In this document: one piece after another, positions 1-7,369 of the stretch
How positions within the stretch are numbered: position 1 is the stretch's first letter
Layout of the letters: each line of letters opens with the position of its first letter
Origin: Nitrospira sp.
Lineage (GTDB): Bacteria; Nitrospirota; Nitrospiria; Nitrospirales; Nitrospiraceae
Direction: 5' to 3'
Assembly (NCBI GenBank): GCA_015904055.1
Contig: JABMDE010000001.1
Span: 15,799-32,443 of the forward strand
DNA: 16,645 nt
Notes under the pieces: generated by a model
Told to the model about the DNA's origin: nothing
Databases searched by the model: none
The model's input: the letters and a program-made list of their open reading frames with translations, nothing else
Program-made: the position numbers and the translations under genes

Positions 1-415
1 CATCGGGCCGGATGACAGCCGGTAGTGCATCTCTCAACCGTTTCATGCGGCTGTAGGTCACCAGTGCATCCGGCTTGCCGTGATCCAGGTACTGTGCGAC
101 CCAGACCGGCTGAGTGCCCTTGACGCTTTCTTGGTAGAGGCGGTTCAGCGCACGGTAGAACGATAGCAGTTGTGGGCCCAGTGCGGTGAAGAATGCCAGT
201 TGGTCGCGGGACAGCAAGAGCGGGCATGGACTGATGCGCCAGGATGTTCCGGTCTGGACGGCGGGAACACCGCCATCCGGAGAGGATTTGCCGGGCGAGG
301 GGGCTGATGGGTCTGCAAATAACTGTGCAGCTTGCAATTGCGTGCGGATGGTTGCGCAGCAGCTGAGTGCCGACTCAGTCTGAGGCGAGGGGTAGCAAGG
401 TTCAGGGTGTGTCAA
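1..415 (-). CDS. Conserved protein of unknown function, N-terminal part (cut by left edge)
   Basis: The complement strand is open from about position 530 to the window edge; from 415 it gives about 138 residues. The first 60 residues are low in complexity and rich in Pro, Ser, Ala and Thr. The remainder looks like a folded protein, with motifs such as SWRISPCPLLLSRDQLAFF, LLSFYRALNRLYQES, QPVWVAQYLDHGKPDAL and LPAVIRPD. There is no in-frame ATG upstream. The chosen start is TTG at 413-415, because AAAGGA lies 8 bases before it; an upstream in-frame TTG near 516 is the alternative. I do not recognise a named family with certainty. The WRISP...YRALNRLY...IRPD style resembles conserved bacterial proteins that I loosely associate with ATP-grasp-like folds, but the part that would decide this is outside the window. 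It is divergent from the gene starting near 623. Confidence 0.7.
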   Translation of the reverse strand, partial: MTHPEPCYPSPQTESALSCCATIRTQLQAAQLFADPSAPSPGKSSPDGGVPAVQTGTSWRISPCPLLLSRDQLAFFTALGPQLLSFYRALNRLYQESVKGTQPVWVAQYLDHGKPDALVTYSRMKRLRDALPAVIRPD

Positions 416-583
416 TGAGAGGGTCCTTTGCGCGATTCTGTCGCGAGCCGGACAGCGGCTCCCGAGTGGCCCGAAGCGATGAATGCTAACACGGGGGGGT
501 GGGTTCGACAAGGGGCGTGGGCTGGTTCAGCTTCAGTTTGAAGATAGGGTCGAAAGACTCCGGTGAGGCGATTGTTACTGTGC

Positions 584-612
584 TTGCCATGCTTCGGCAC
601 GCATCGTATGAT
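584..612 (+). promoter_or_regulatory. Sigma-70-like promoter for the CxxCxxCC-DUF2156 / hybrid kinase pair
   Basis: TTGCCA (584-589, five of six consensus bases) is followed after exactly 17 bp by TATGAT (607-612, five of six). Transcription would begin near 618-620. If this promoter is used, starts at 563 and 608 cannot be translated from it, which favours ATG 623 (nearly leaderless) or ATG 638 for the next gene. Prediction by eye only. Confidence 0.45.
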
Positions 613-622
613 GGAAAATCCA

Positions 623-2122
623 ATGGATTTGCTTTCGATGGAGTCCGAACAATCTGGAACCGTTCCGAAGGCGCTACCTCAATTGGTGCCCAGTCCTGTC
701 TGTTTTCGGTGTGATGTCTGTTGCCGGTTTCCGGAAGCCGACAGCTTTTTACGTCCCTATTTTTCCGAGCAGGAAATACAGGCGGCAGTGGCGTATGGCT
801 TGCCTCTTGGATCTTTCCCTGACCGATCAGGTTCACAGGTCAATTTGGTCGAGAATCCACTGGGGGAGGGATATCTCTGCCCGGCGTTTGATGCCACATC
901 CGGCCGATGCGGTATCTATGAGGCGCGTCCATTGGATTGCCGGCTTTATCCGCTGGCCCTCATGTGGAATGCGGCCCATGAGGAGGTGGTGCTCGGTTGG
1001 GATACCAAGTGTCCCTTCATGCATGACGCTGTGCCTGCTGAGATTCTCTCGCATGCGGACCGCGTTGCCGATCAGCTGATGACCGGGACGATGACGGAGA
1101 TGATTGTCGGCAATCCTCGCCTGATCGGACGCTTTCAGGATGATGTCGTCATCGTGAAGCCTCTTCCGCATCTGACGGCCCGCTTGTCACGCGTGGGTAT
1201 CGATCCGCGCCTCCATCCGCTGACTGTGGCAGACGCATCGTGTTTCACCCGGGCCTTGGAACGGGCGCAGGTCCTCAGGCCTGATGCGTTGGCGGCCTAC
1301 GCGTTTCCCTATCATGTCATCTGGACGCAGGTGCTCCCCCATTGGTGGATGGAATTCAGTGAGACCTTCTTTTTATTTGCCCGGTCTCCGGACGGATGGT
1401 TCATGCCGCTGCCTCCATTGGGGCCGAGGCCGATCGATGAAACTGTGCGTGAAGCCTTTGCATTGATGCGGAGCTGGAACGGGCCGTCGCCAGTGAGCCG
1501 GATCGAAAACGTCATGGAACCGCAGCGGCAGGTATTGGAACAGCAGGGCTTCTCGTGCCGGCAGAAGGACGGGGACTATCTCTATAGGGCCGAGGCATTG
1601 GCCGCATTAACTGGCGATCGGTACAAGGCCCAGCGGGCGCTGTGTAATCGTGTCGAGCGAGAGCAGGTTCTTGTTACGGAGCCATATTGCGCGCGGCATC
1701 AAGCCGACTGTCTGGCGTTGTATGAACGGTGGGCTGCCCAGAAGCAAGCCGGGGCTCTCGATGCGATGGGGGCGTTTCTTCTTGAAGATGCGAAGATGGC
1801 GCATCGCCGTGTACTGGCGGAGCATGAGCAGATCGGGCTTGCTGGAACGGTGGTTATCGCCCAGGAGAGGGTCGTGGCCTATACGTTCGGGTATTGGTTG
1901 GCTCCGCAGACATGGTGTGTGTTGCTGGAAGTTGCGGACCGGTCAATGCCCGGCTTAGCCCAATGGTTGTTTCGCGAAACCTCCCGCAGTGCAGTCGGCA
2001 GCGGCACGATGGCAATCAATGCCATGGATGATGCGGGCCTCCCGGGTTTGCGCGAAGCCAAACGGGCGTATCGCCCTCAGGCCGTGCTCGATAGTTGGAT
2101 TATCATGGATTGTGAGCAATGA
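623..2122 (+). CDS. CxxCxxCC metal-binding domain fused to DUF2156 (LPG_synthase_C-like) domain
   Basis: Two-domain protein of about 499 residues. The N-terminal part carries a full CxxCxxCC signature (CFRCDVCC, Cys27/30/33/34), then CPAFD, a further Cys and the RPLDCRLYP motif, as in the YkgJ-type zinc/iron-chelating family (PF03692). From about residue 215 the sequence resembles DUF2156/LPG_synthase_C, a GNAT-like fold known from phosphatidylglycerol lysyltransferases. Its hallmarks are DRYKAQRALCNRVER, GTVVIAQERVVAYTFGYWL and the ending INAMDDAGLPGLREAK with YRP (about 465-485). Substrate is unknown. No membrane segment is evident, so it is probably cytoplasmic. The frame is open from GTG 563; ATGs at 608, 611, 623 and 638 are all possible, and the promoter at 584-612 favours 623 or 638. 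The stop overlaps the next ATG (ATGA), suggesting translational coupling to the histidine kinase. Confidence 0.8.
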   Translation: MDLLSMESEQSGTVPKALPQLVPSPVCFRCDVCCRFPEADSFLRPYFSEQEIQAAVAYGLPLGSFPDRSGSQVNLVENPLGEGYLCPAFDATSGRCGIYEARPLDCRLYPLALMWNAAHEEVVLGWDTKCPFMHDAVPAEILSHADRVADQLMTGTMTEMIVGNPRLIGRFQDDVVIVKPLPHLTARLSRVGIDPRLHPLTVADASCFTRALERAQVLRPDALAAYAFPYHVIWTQVLPHWWMEFSETFFLFARSPDGWFMPLPPLGPRPIDETVREAFALMRSWNGPSPVSRIENVMEPQRQVLEQQGFSCRQKDGDYLYRAEALAALTGDRYKAQRALCNRVEREQVLVTEPYCARHQADCLALYERWAAQKQAGALDAMGAFLLEDAKMAHRRVLAEHEQIGLAGTVVIAQERVVAYTFGYWLAPQTWCVLLEVADRSMPGLAQWLFRETSRSAVGSGTMAINAMDDAGLPGLREAKRAYRPQAVLDSWIIMDCEQ

Positions 2123-4446
2123 GTATGTCTCCAGAATTACAACCGGTGTCGGGATTTCATCGGTATGGATGGCTGACGGTGCTTATTGCTGCGGCGGTCA
2201 CGTTCGTGTTGAGCGGCGCCATCGTTCTGCGTGCCGATGCCGAGAGCCGCTTCCTTGTCATTGTCGGGACGAGTCTGTGGGTGCCGCTGGTCGCGCTGTT
2301 GTTCTGGGCGATGCTGCGGTGGCGCGCGGAGTATCGTCGAGTGTTACAGGAAAGTGCATGGGCGAGGGCGGCCGAGGCGGCGTTGCTACAAAGTCAGGAA
2401 CGTAATCGGGTGATCATCGAGACTGCGCTTGATGGGGTGATTACTATCGACATGTCCGGGATGATCACGGACTGGAACACTCAGGCTGTGGCGATCTTTG
2501 GATGGACAAGGGAAGAAGCAGTGGGGCGGCTGCTCTCGGAGACCGTCATTCCCGCGCGCGACCGGGAGGCGCATGCGTTGGGTTTACGGGAGTATCTCAA
2601 GACCGGAGTCGGCTCGATTCTGAATCGTCGTATTGAGGTGTCGGCGTTGCATAAGGATGGCCATGAGTTTCCAGTTGAACTGGCGGTGTCCCCGGCGCGT
2701 ATCGGGGAGTCCTATATGTTCAGTGCGTTTGTCCGGGACATCACGGATCGTCGCAAAGCTGAACGGCGTCTGGCTTCGCAATATGCGGTGACACGGGTTC
2801 TGGACGATGTCGCGACGCTGGAAGAAGCCGTATTCAAGGTCATGCAAGCCGTCGGTGAAAGCCTGGAGTGGGAATTAGGCGTGTTTTGGACATTGGACAA
2901 GCCGTCGGGGCTCTTGCGTTGTTTCAACCACTGGAGCGCTGCGGCGCTCGATGCCGATGAGTTCCTCACGGCGACTCGGGCGCAATCCTTCAAGCTGGGT
3001 GTCGGACTGCCGGGCCGGATTTGGGAAAGCGGGCAGCCGGTGTGGATCAGAGATATTGCCACAGAACTTGATCTCCCTCGGTCTGAGACGGCGGCGAAAG
3101 GCGGGCTGCATGGCGCGTTTGGATTTCCCATTCGTGTTGCCGGCGAGGTCGAGGGTGTGATCGAATTTTTCAGCCGGCAGGTGCGGGAGCCGGATGAGAA
3201 GCTGCTGAATATGCTGGCGGACGTCGGGCTCAAGCTGGGACAGTTCGGCGAGCGCGCACGAGCCAAGGAGGCGCTGCATCAGACGGAAGGCCAGCTGCGG
3301 CAATCGCAGAAAATGGAAGCGGTAGGCCGGCTTGCAGGCGGTGTCGCACATGACTTCAATAATCTGTTGACCGTCATTCGCGGGTACAGTGAGCTGGTCC
3401 TGAACCGTCTGGCCCCGGGTGAACCTTCCCGGCACGACATGGAAGAAGTGAAGAAGGCGGCTGATCGAGCCGCCGGTCTGACGGGGCAACTGCTTTCCTT
3501 CAGCCGGCGCCAATTCGTGGCGGTGAAGGTTGTCGATCTGAATGCCATTGTCACCAATATGGATGGCATGCTTCGGCGATTGATCGGCGAAGATATTATC
3601 GAGCTATGGGCGGACCTTGAACCGCAATTATGGTCGATCAAGGCCGACCCCGGGCAGCTTGAACAGGTCATCATGAATCTGGCCGTGAATGCGCGCGATG
3701 CCATGCCGACGGGCGGGCGGCTGCTGATCGAGACTCGAAACGTCACGATTGGAAGAGGGACTCGGTCACAATCGGTGATGGTGGACGAAGGCTCGTACGT
3801 CATGTTGGCCGTGAAAGACTCCGGCCATGGTATGAGCGAGGAGGTTCAGGCCCATATATTCGAGCCGTTTTTTACGACGAAAGAGAGCGGTAAGGGGACG
3901 GGGCTCGGCCTGTCGACCGTCTATGGCATTGTCAAACAAAGCGGCGGGACAATCGGAATCGAGAGCAAGCCGGGGCGTGGCACGACGTGTACGATTTTCT
4001 TCCCAAGGGTTGATGCCGTGGAACAGCAGGTCCCGGATACCGGCGGGACGACGGTCCAGACGCATGGACGGGAAACTATTTTAATCGTTGAAGATGAGCC
4101 GGCAGTGCGCGGTCTTGTTCATGAGACGCTGCGTGCGAGTGGATACGAGGTGTTGGTTGCGCGTCATGGAATCGAAGCGTTACTGGCCGGCGCCAGGCAT
4201 CTGGGGCCGATTCATCTATTGCTCGCGGATGTCGTGATGCCGCAGATGAGCGGTCCGGAAGTGGCCGAAAAAATGGCTGTCCTTCGGCCCGGCATCAAAG
4301 TGCTCTATATGTCGGGCTATCCCGATCACCCTGTGTTTTCGAAAGGTGCCGGGACAGGAGGAGCGGCGTTTCTCCAGAAGCCATTCACGATGGTTACGCT
4401 TACGAAAAAAGTGCGTGAGGTTTTGGATGGGGGGAGTGCGGTATAA
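2119..4446 (+). CDS. Membrane-anchored hybrid sensor histidine kinase (TM-PAS-GAF-HisKA-HATPase-REC)
   Basis: A 775-residue hybrid kinase. Two hydrophobic segments (about 17-37 and 45-66) with only a few residues between them suggest an inner-membrane hairpin with no real periplasmic sensor. A PAS domain follows (about 95-212, ending in the typical FVRDITDRRKAE), then a GAF domain (about 220-378), so input is probably cytoplasmic. The H-box GGVAHDFNNLL places the phospho-accepting histidine at His411. The ATPase shows N-box Asn520/Asn524, the DSGHGM motif at Asp567, FEPFFTTKESGKG and GTGLGLS near 593-599. A C-terminal receiver has the acidic VEDE (657-660), phospho-acceptor Asp704 in LLADVVMP and the QKPF lysine. 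All catalytic residues are present. It overlaps the upstream gene by four bases. No DNA-binding output domain or adjacent response regulator is visible, so the receiver may act in a phosphorelay or by feedback. The signal is not identifiable. Confidence 0.93.
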   Translation: MSMSPELQPVSGFHRYGWLTVLIAAAVTFVLSGAIVLRADAESRFLVIVGTSLWVPLVALLFWAMLRWRAEYRRVLQESAWARAAEAALLQSQERNRVIIETALDGVITIDMSGMITDWNTQAVAIFGWTREEAVGRLLSETVIPARDREAHALGLREYLKTGVGSILNRRIEVSALHKDGHEFPVELAVSPARIGESYMFSAFVRDITDRRKAERRLASQYAVTRVLDDVATLEEAVFKVMQAVGESLEWELGVFWTLDKPSGLLRCFNHWSAAALDADEFLTATRAQSFKLGVGLPGRIWESGQPVWIRDIATELDLPRSETAAKGGLHGAFGFPIRVAGEVEGVIEFFSRQVREPDEKLLNMLADVGLKLGQFGERARAKEALHQTEGQLRQSQKMEAVGRLAGGVAHDFNNLLTVIRGYSELVLNRLAPGEPSRHDMEEVKKAADRAAGLTGQLLSFSRRQFVAVKVVDLNAIVTNMDGMLRRLIGEDIIELWADLEPQLWSIKADPGQLEQVIMNLAVNARDAMPTGGRLLIETRNVTIGRGTRSQSVMVDEGSYVMLAVKDSGHGMSEEVQAHIFEPFFTTKESGKGTGLGLSTVYGIVKQSGGTIGIESKPGRGTTCTIFFPRVDAVEQQVPDTGGTTVQTHGRETILIVEDEPAVRGLVHETLRASGYEVLVARHGIEALLAGARHLGPIHLLLADVVMPQMSGPEVAEKMAVLRPGIKVLYMSGYPDHPVFSKGAGTGGAAFLQKPFTMVTLTKKVREVLDGGSAV

Positions 4447-4622
4447 GGGAGAGAATCGGTGTGTATCGCAGCCGGTTAGTTGATCTTCCTGGCGGGTTCC
4501 GTTTATTGTGACGGTAAGAGGGAAGCAAGGGAGCGGTGCAGACAGTATTGTTCTTTTCTCATACTATATCAGTTTGACGGGTTGACTGACTCGCGCAGAT
4601 TGGTCGGGTACAGGTACATATC

Positions 4623-5441
4623 GTGATGCAAGCAGGGCGTGAAGTTGATATCGGGCGGTCTCGGATCGAACGGGAGCCATTTTACGCCGAAGTCGGCGGA
4701 GAAGTCGGGCTCTTCACAATCGCCGCGCGCAGTAAGATGGCGGTGATGCTCAAGGGCCCCACCGGCTGCGGCAAAACGCGGTTCGTCCAGCATATGGCGT
4801 ACAAGCTGGGGCGGCCGCTGATCACTGTGGCCTGTCATGAAGATCTGACGGCGTCCGATCTCGTGGGCCGGTATTTGCTCAAGGGGCAAGAGACGGTCTG
4901 GATGGACGGGCCGCTGACGGTCGGCGTGAAACAGGGCGCGATCGTCTATCTTGACGAAGTGGTGGAAGCCCGAAAGGACACGACCGTCATTATCCATCCG
5001 CTCAGTGATGATCGCCGTGTATTGCCGATCGAAAAAAAAGGTCAGGTCGTAGAAGCTGCGGACGATTTCATGCTCGTGATCTCCTACAATCCCGGCTATC
5101 AGAGCGTCCTCAAGGATTTGAAGCAAAGCACGAAGCAGCGGTTCATGGCGATCGAGTTCGATTACCCTCCGGCCGATGTCGAAATTGCAGTCGTCGAACA
5201 GGAGGCAGGGGTGAGTCGGGCCGTTGCCGGAAGTCTTGTCAAACTCGGCGGGAAAGTGCGGAACCTCAAAAATCATGGGCTCGAAGAAGGGGTCAGCACG
5301 AGACTCTTGATCTATGCCGGTACATTGATTAAGCAGGGAGTGCCGGCAGAGCGAGCCTGCGATGTAGCGATTGCCCGCCCGATCACCGACGATCCGGATA
5401 TGCAGCGCAGTATTCTTGAACTGGTCAAAGCTGTCTTCTGA
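4623..5441 (+). CDS. CbbQ/NirQ/NorQ-family AAA+ ATPase (MoxR-type chaperone)
   Basis: This 272-residue protein is close to the usual length of CbbQ/NirQ/NorQ proteins. Walker A is GPTGCGKT (45-52) and Walker B is AIVYLDEV (106-113). SYNPGYQS and the [11 protein letters not shown] segment match the sensor and C-terminal CbbQ_C region, and [15 protein letters not shown] is typical of the family. Known members use ATP hydrolysis, with a VWA-domain partner (CbbO or NorD), to remodel or insert metal into Rubisco or nitric oxide/nitrite reductases. No VWA gene, Rubisco or nor/nir gene is in this window, so the client is unknown. The start is GTG 4623 or ATG 4626, which are adjacent codons; neither has a strong ribosome binding site. 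The 176-bp upstream gap has no convincing terminator. The DUF167 gene follows after 8 bp, implying an operon. Confidence 0.9.
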   Translation: MMQAGREVDIGRSRIEREPFYAEVGGEVGLFTIAARSKMAVMLKGPTGCGKTRFVQHMAYKLGRPLITVACHEDLTASDLVGRYLLKGQETVWMDGPLTVGVKQGAIVYLDEVVEARKDTTVIIHPLSDDRRVLPIEKKGQVVEAADDFMLVISYNPGYQSVLKDLKQSTKQRFMAIEFDYPPADVEIAVVEQEAGVSRAVAGSLVKLGGKVRNLKNHGLEEGVSTRLLIYAGTLIKQGVPAERACDVAIARPITDDPDMQRSILELVKAVF

Positions 5442-5449
5442 GACGTGTC

Positions 5450-5779
5450 ATGGTGGATTCCCACCGCGCGATCGTACGGGACAGTAAGACCGGCGCGGTC
5501 CTCACAGTGCATGCCCAACCCAATGCCGCTCGAACCGAATGTGTCGGAATTCATGGCGATGCCTTGAAGATCCGTGTGGCGGCTCGCCCTCTCGACGGCG
5601 CGGCCAACGATGCCTTGATCCGATCCATTGCTGGCCGATGTGGCGTTCCACAAGCAAGTGTGGTCATTCAAGCGGGAGCGGAAGGACGGCGCAAACGGTT
5701 GTGTATAAGAGGTATCACGGCTGAGACGGTCTGGGCGCGGTTGATGCCAACAGTTCAAGAAGGAGTGGGTAAGACGTGA
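5450..5779 (+). CDS. DUF167 / YggU (UPF0235) family protein
   Basis: A 109-residue protein, typical for DUF167 (PF02594). The diagnostic elements are present in order: VHAQPNAARTECVGIHGDALKIRVAARPLDGAANDAL across about residues 20-56, then GVPQASVVIQAGAEGRRKRLCI. The family is a small alpha/beta protein of unknown biochemical function found in bacteria, archaea and eukaryotes. It lies 8 bp after the NirQ-like gene and overlaps the following lipoprotein gene by four bases (GTGA), so all three are probably co-transcribed. No membrane segment or signal peptide is seen. Confidence 0.9.
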   Translation: MVDSHRAIVRDSKTGAVLTVHAQPNAARTECVGIHGDALKIRVAARPLDGAANDALIRSIAGRCGVPQASVVIQAGAEGRRKRLCIRGITAETVWARLMPTVQEGVGKT

Positions 5780-6207
5780 AGCAGGTGTGGTTAGGTCCTG
5801 TCATAGGATCGTTGCTTCTCACCGCCTGTTCCAGTGCGCATCCCATCCTGTATCCCAATGGGCATTTCCAGTCAGTGGGAAAAGAGGTTGCCCAACAGGA
5901 TATCGATGTCTGCAAGCAGCTGGCTGAGTCGGCCGGTGCGGAGGAGGGTGGCGGAGGGGCTGGGCGCGTGGCAACGAAGACGGTTGTCGGAGCCGGAATC
6001 GGCGCGGCGAGCGGGGCGGTTGGCGGCGCGATTTCCGGAGCAGTCGGACGAGGCTCAATGATCGGGGCGGCGAGCGGTGCTGTATGGGGGTTGCTGTCGG
6101 GATTATTCTCTGCGGCCACGGGTCCCTCACAACCAGCTCAGGCCTACACGAATTTCGTCAACCGATGCCTGCAAGAGAAGGGATATGAAGTGACGGGGTG
6201 GCAGTGA
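5776..6207 (+). CDS. Glycine-zipper outer-membrane lipoprotein (copy 1)
   Basis: A 143-residue putative lipoprotein starting at GTG 5776, overlapping the DUF167 stop. A short signal peptide ends in a canonical lipobox LTAC with the lipidated cysteine at residue 18. After a polar segment (GHFQSVGKEVAQQDIDVC) comes a Gly/Ala-rich stretch (about 60-115) with GxxxG spacing, as in glycine-zipper proteins of the 17-kDa surface antigen/SlyB type that pack against membranes. The C-terminus is the conserved-looking NRCLQEKGYEVTGWQ, with a cysteine that might pair with the one in DIDVC. A paralogue lies at 6790-7221 beyond a repeat-rich spacer. The role is probably envelope integrity; no specific function can be assigned. 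Confidence 0.85.
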   Translation: MKQVWLGPVIGSLLLTACSSAHPILYPNGHFQSVGKEVAQQDIDVCKQLAESAGAEEGGGGAGRVATKTVVGAGIGAASGAVGGAISGAVGRGSMIGAASGAVWGLLSGLFSAATGPSQPAQAYTNFVNRCLQEKGYEVTGWQ

Positions 6208-6214
6208 GGGGAGC

Positions 6215-6334
6215 GCAGGTTGCGTCGGTGGATGCTTCTTGCTCGCTGCCCGCCCACGCGGATTCCATTAGATGTGTGATTAAGGGCCGTGGTCGGTCAA
6301 TGCGCGCAGTGAAGTCTCCACCGACGCGACCTGC
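6215..6334. repeat. Structured inverted-repeat unit 1
   Basis: The outer arms GCAGGTTGCGTCGGTGGA (6215-6232) and TCCACCGACGCGACCTGC (6317-6334) are complementary at 17 of 18 positions, the remaining pair being a G-T wobble. An inner left module GCTCGCTGCCCGCCCA (6241-6256) can pair with TGCGCGCAGTG (6301-6311) with a 2-base bulge and one mismatch. The module pair is shared with unit 2, while the outer arms have a different sequence. Confidence 0.7.
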
Positions 6335-6385
6335 AAGCGTGAAGGGAAAATAGTCCGAGGGGACTGGGGTAAGGTCAAGAGTGTA

Positions 6386-6466
6386 GATGGGTGGGTACTC
6401 GTGCTCGCTGTCCGCGCACAATCAGAATGTGCTCGGCCAATGCGCGCAGTGGAGTACCCACCCATC
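6386..6466. repeat. Structured inverted-repeat unit 2
   Basis: The outer arms GATGGGTGGGTACT (6386-6399) and AGTACCCACCCATC (6453-6466) are perfect 14-bp complements. Inside, CGCTGTCCGCGCA (6406-6418) pairs with TGCGCGCAGTG (6441-6451) around a 2-base bulge, leaving a loop of about 22 bases. CAATGCGCGCAGTG is identical to unit 1. The long imperfect hairpin is consistent with a REP-like or MITE-like element or a structured RNA. Confidence 0.75.
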
Positions 6467-6498
6467 CGATCTGTCGTAAAGGAGAGAAGAGGGAAGGA

Positions 6499-6522
6499 CA
6501 TCGGCGCAGTGGAGCACCCACC
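6499..6522. repeat. Right half of a third repeat unit
   Basis: GCGCAGTGGAGCACCCACC (6504-6522) differs by one base from the right arm of unit 2 (6444-6462). No complete left arm lies nearby, so this appears to be a truncated copy. Confidence 0.6.
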
Positions 6523-6607
6523 AACGCACCCTGTAGATGTGAGGAGCAAGAAGGAAATTTGTGGATATTGAGAATGAGGGGAGTGGTTGGGTCCCGAGGT
6601 TGTTTCG

Positions 6608-6627
6608 GTGCTCGCTGCGGAGCAGTG
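6608..6627. repeat. Collapsed repeat fragment
   Basis: GTGCTCGCTGCGGAGCAGTG joins the left module (GTGCTCGCTG, also at 6401-6410) almost directly to the GCAGTG of the right module. TGCTC and GAGCA can form a short hairpin. It is probably a decayed or deleted relative of units 1 and 2. Confidence 0.4.
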
Positions 6628-6789
6628 AGGTGTAGAGGGAAAGCATGTGCCAGGACAATAGTGTGGTCTGCGTCCGTGGTGCAAGAAGGTGAAAAAGAGG
6701 GCGGAGCGGGAACAAATAGGGTACAAAATGGGGTGAGGCAACATCAGTTTCAAGACAGTCATCTCGGCGAATAATCAGAGAGGGAACCG

Positions 6790-7221
6790 GTGACGACCAG
6801 TCGCAGAGTGGTGGCCGTTCTTATTCTGCTGTCATGGTGTACGGCTTGTGCAGGACCGGAGCCCCAGTTACGTTCAAACAAGCAACTGCAATTTTATGGG
6901 AAACAGAAGGCTCAACTGGAGATCGATATTTGCCGCATGAAGGTGGAGGACGCTGGGGTGCGTACCGGAGTGAATCAAAGCGGAAATGCCGCAACAGGTG
7001 CAGTGCTCGGTGTCACGCTCGGCGGAGCTGTGGGGGCTTCGGCCGGTACGGTCGGAGGTCTGCTCGGCGTGACGATTGGAGCGGCCGCCGGTGCCGGCAT
7101 TGGCCTGATTATCGGTCTGGTTGGAGGAACATTCAAGCCGCTGGTCCCGGATCCGCCGTATGCCGATGCCGTCGCAAAATGTTTGAAGGAGAGAGGGTAC
7201 GAAGTTAGCGGGTGGGAGTGA
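6790..7221 (+). CDS. Glycine-zipper lipoprotein (copy 2, paralogue of 5776-6207)
   Basis: A 143-residue protein, exactly the length of its upstream paralogue, starting at GTG 6790 after a GAGAGGGAA ribosome binding site. The signal peptide ends in CTAC (Cys20 as likely lipidation site); the -3 residue is Cys rather than the usual Leu, so the lipobox is weaker than in copy 1. It shares the layout FYGKQKAQLEIDIC, then a long Gly/Ala zipper (about 60-118), then KCLKERGYEVSGWE. Similarity is strongest at both ends of the mature protein, with the zipper diverged. This points to an old tandem duplication, with the repeat-bearing spacer between the copies. Function is probably envelope-related. Confidence 0.85.
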   Translation: MTTSRRVVAVLILLSWCTACAGPEPQLRSNKQLQFYGKQKAQLEIDICRMKVEDAGVRTGVNQSGNAATGAVLGVTLGGAVGASAGTVGGLLGVTIGAAAGAGIGLIIGLVGGTFKPLVPDPPYADAVAKCLKERGYEVSGWE

Positions 7222-7291
7222 GTCGGCAGAGAGTTGAGATGCCGCGAGTTGGTTTGGTCCAAGGCAGATAACCCTACCATCACACTATCGA

Positions 7292-7315
7292 AGCAGATAT
7301 CGCGAGCAGATATCG
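7292..7315. repeat. Short direct repeat upstream of the NmrA-like gene
   Basis: AGCAGATATCG occurs at 7292-7302 and again at 7305-7315, a 13-bp period, about 55-80 bp upstream of the predicted -35 element. It could be a pair of operator half-sites for a regulator, but could also be chance. Confidence 0.35.
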
Positions 7316-7369
7316 GACCGTAGATCTGGAGCGGCGTCTAGATTCTATGCGTCGTCTCGATTTCCCCAC

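Larger units (their letters stand above)
6208..6789 (+). other. Non-coding spacer (582 bp) between paralogous lipoprotein genes, rich in inverted repeats
   Basis: No convincing gene is seen on either strand. The open frames here are compositionally odd, arginine/cysteine/serine-rich and without a recognisable domain. The spacer contains two complete structured repeat units, one right-half unit and one collapsed fragment, listed separately. None is followed by a T-tract, so they do not look like ordinary intrinsic terminators. The last 20 bases hold a purine-rich ribosome binding site (GAGAGGGAA) for the lipoprotein at 6790. Confidence 0.6.

Noticed and set aside
4574..4611. Possible promoter before the NirQ-like gene (TTGACG/TTGACT)
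   Set aside because: Good -35-like hexamers, but no acceptable -10 box at 16-18 bp spacing.
4569..5276. 235-residue minus-strand open frame opposite the NirQ-like gene
   Set aside because: The + strand has unmistakable Walker motifs, and the antisense translation is His/Asp/Arg-rich, typical of a mirror frame.
6280..6762. 160-residue minus-strand open frame in the same spacer
   Set aside because: Low-complexity Ser/Thr/Pro/His-rich translation without a domain; it also overlaps the repeats, so it is best explained as chance.
6391..6774. 127-residue + strand open frame in the lipoprotein spacer
   Set aside because: It runs through the inverted repeats, has arginine/cysteine-rich composition, no ribosome binding site and no recognisable domain.
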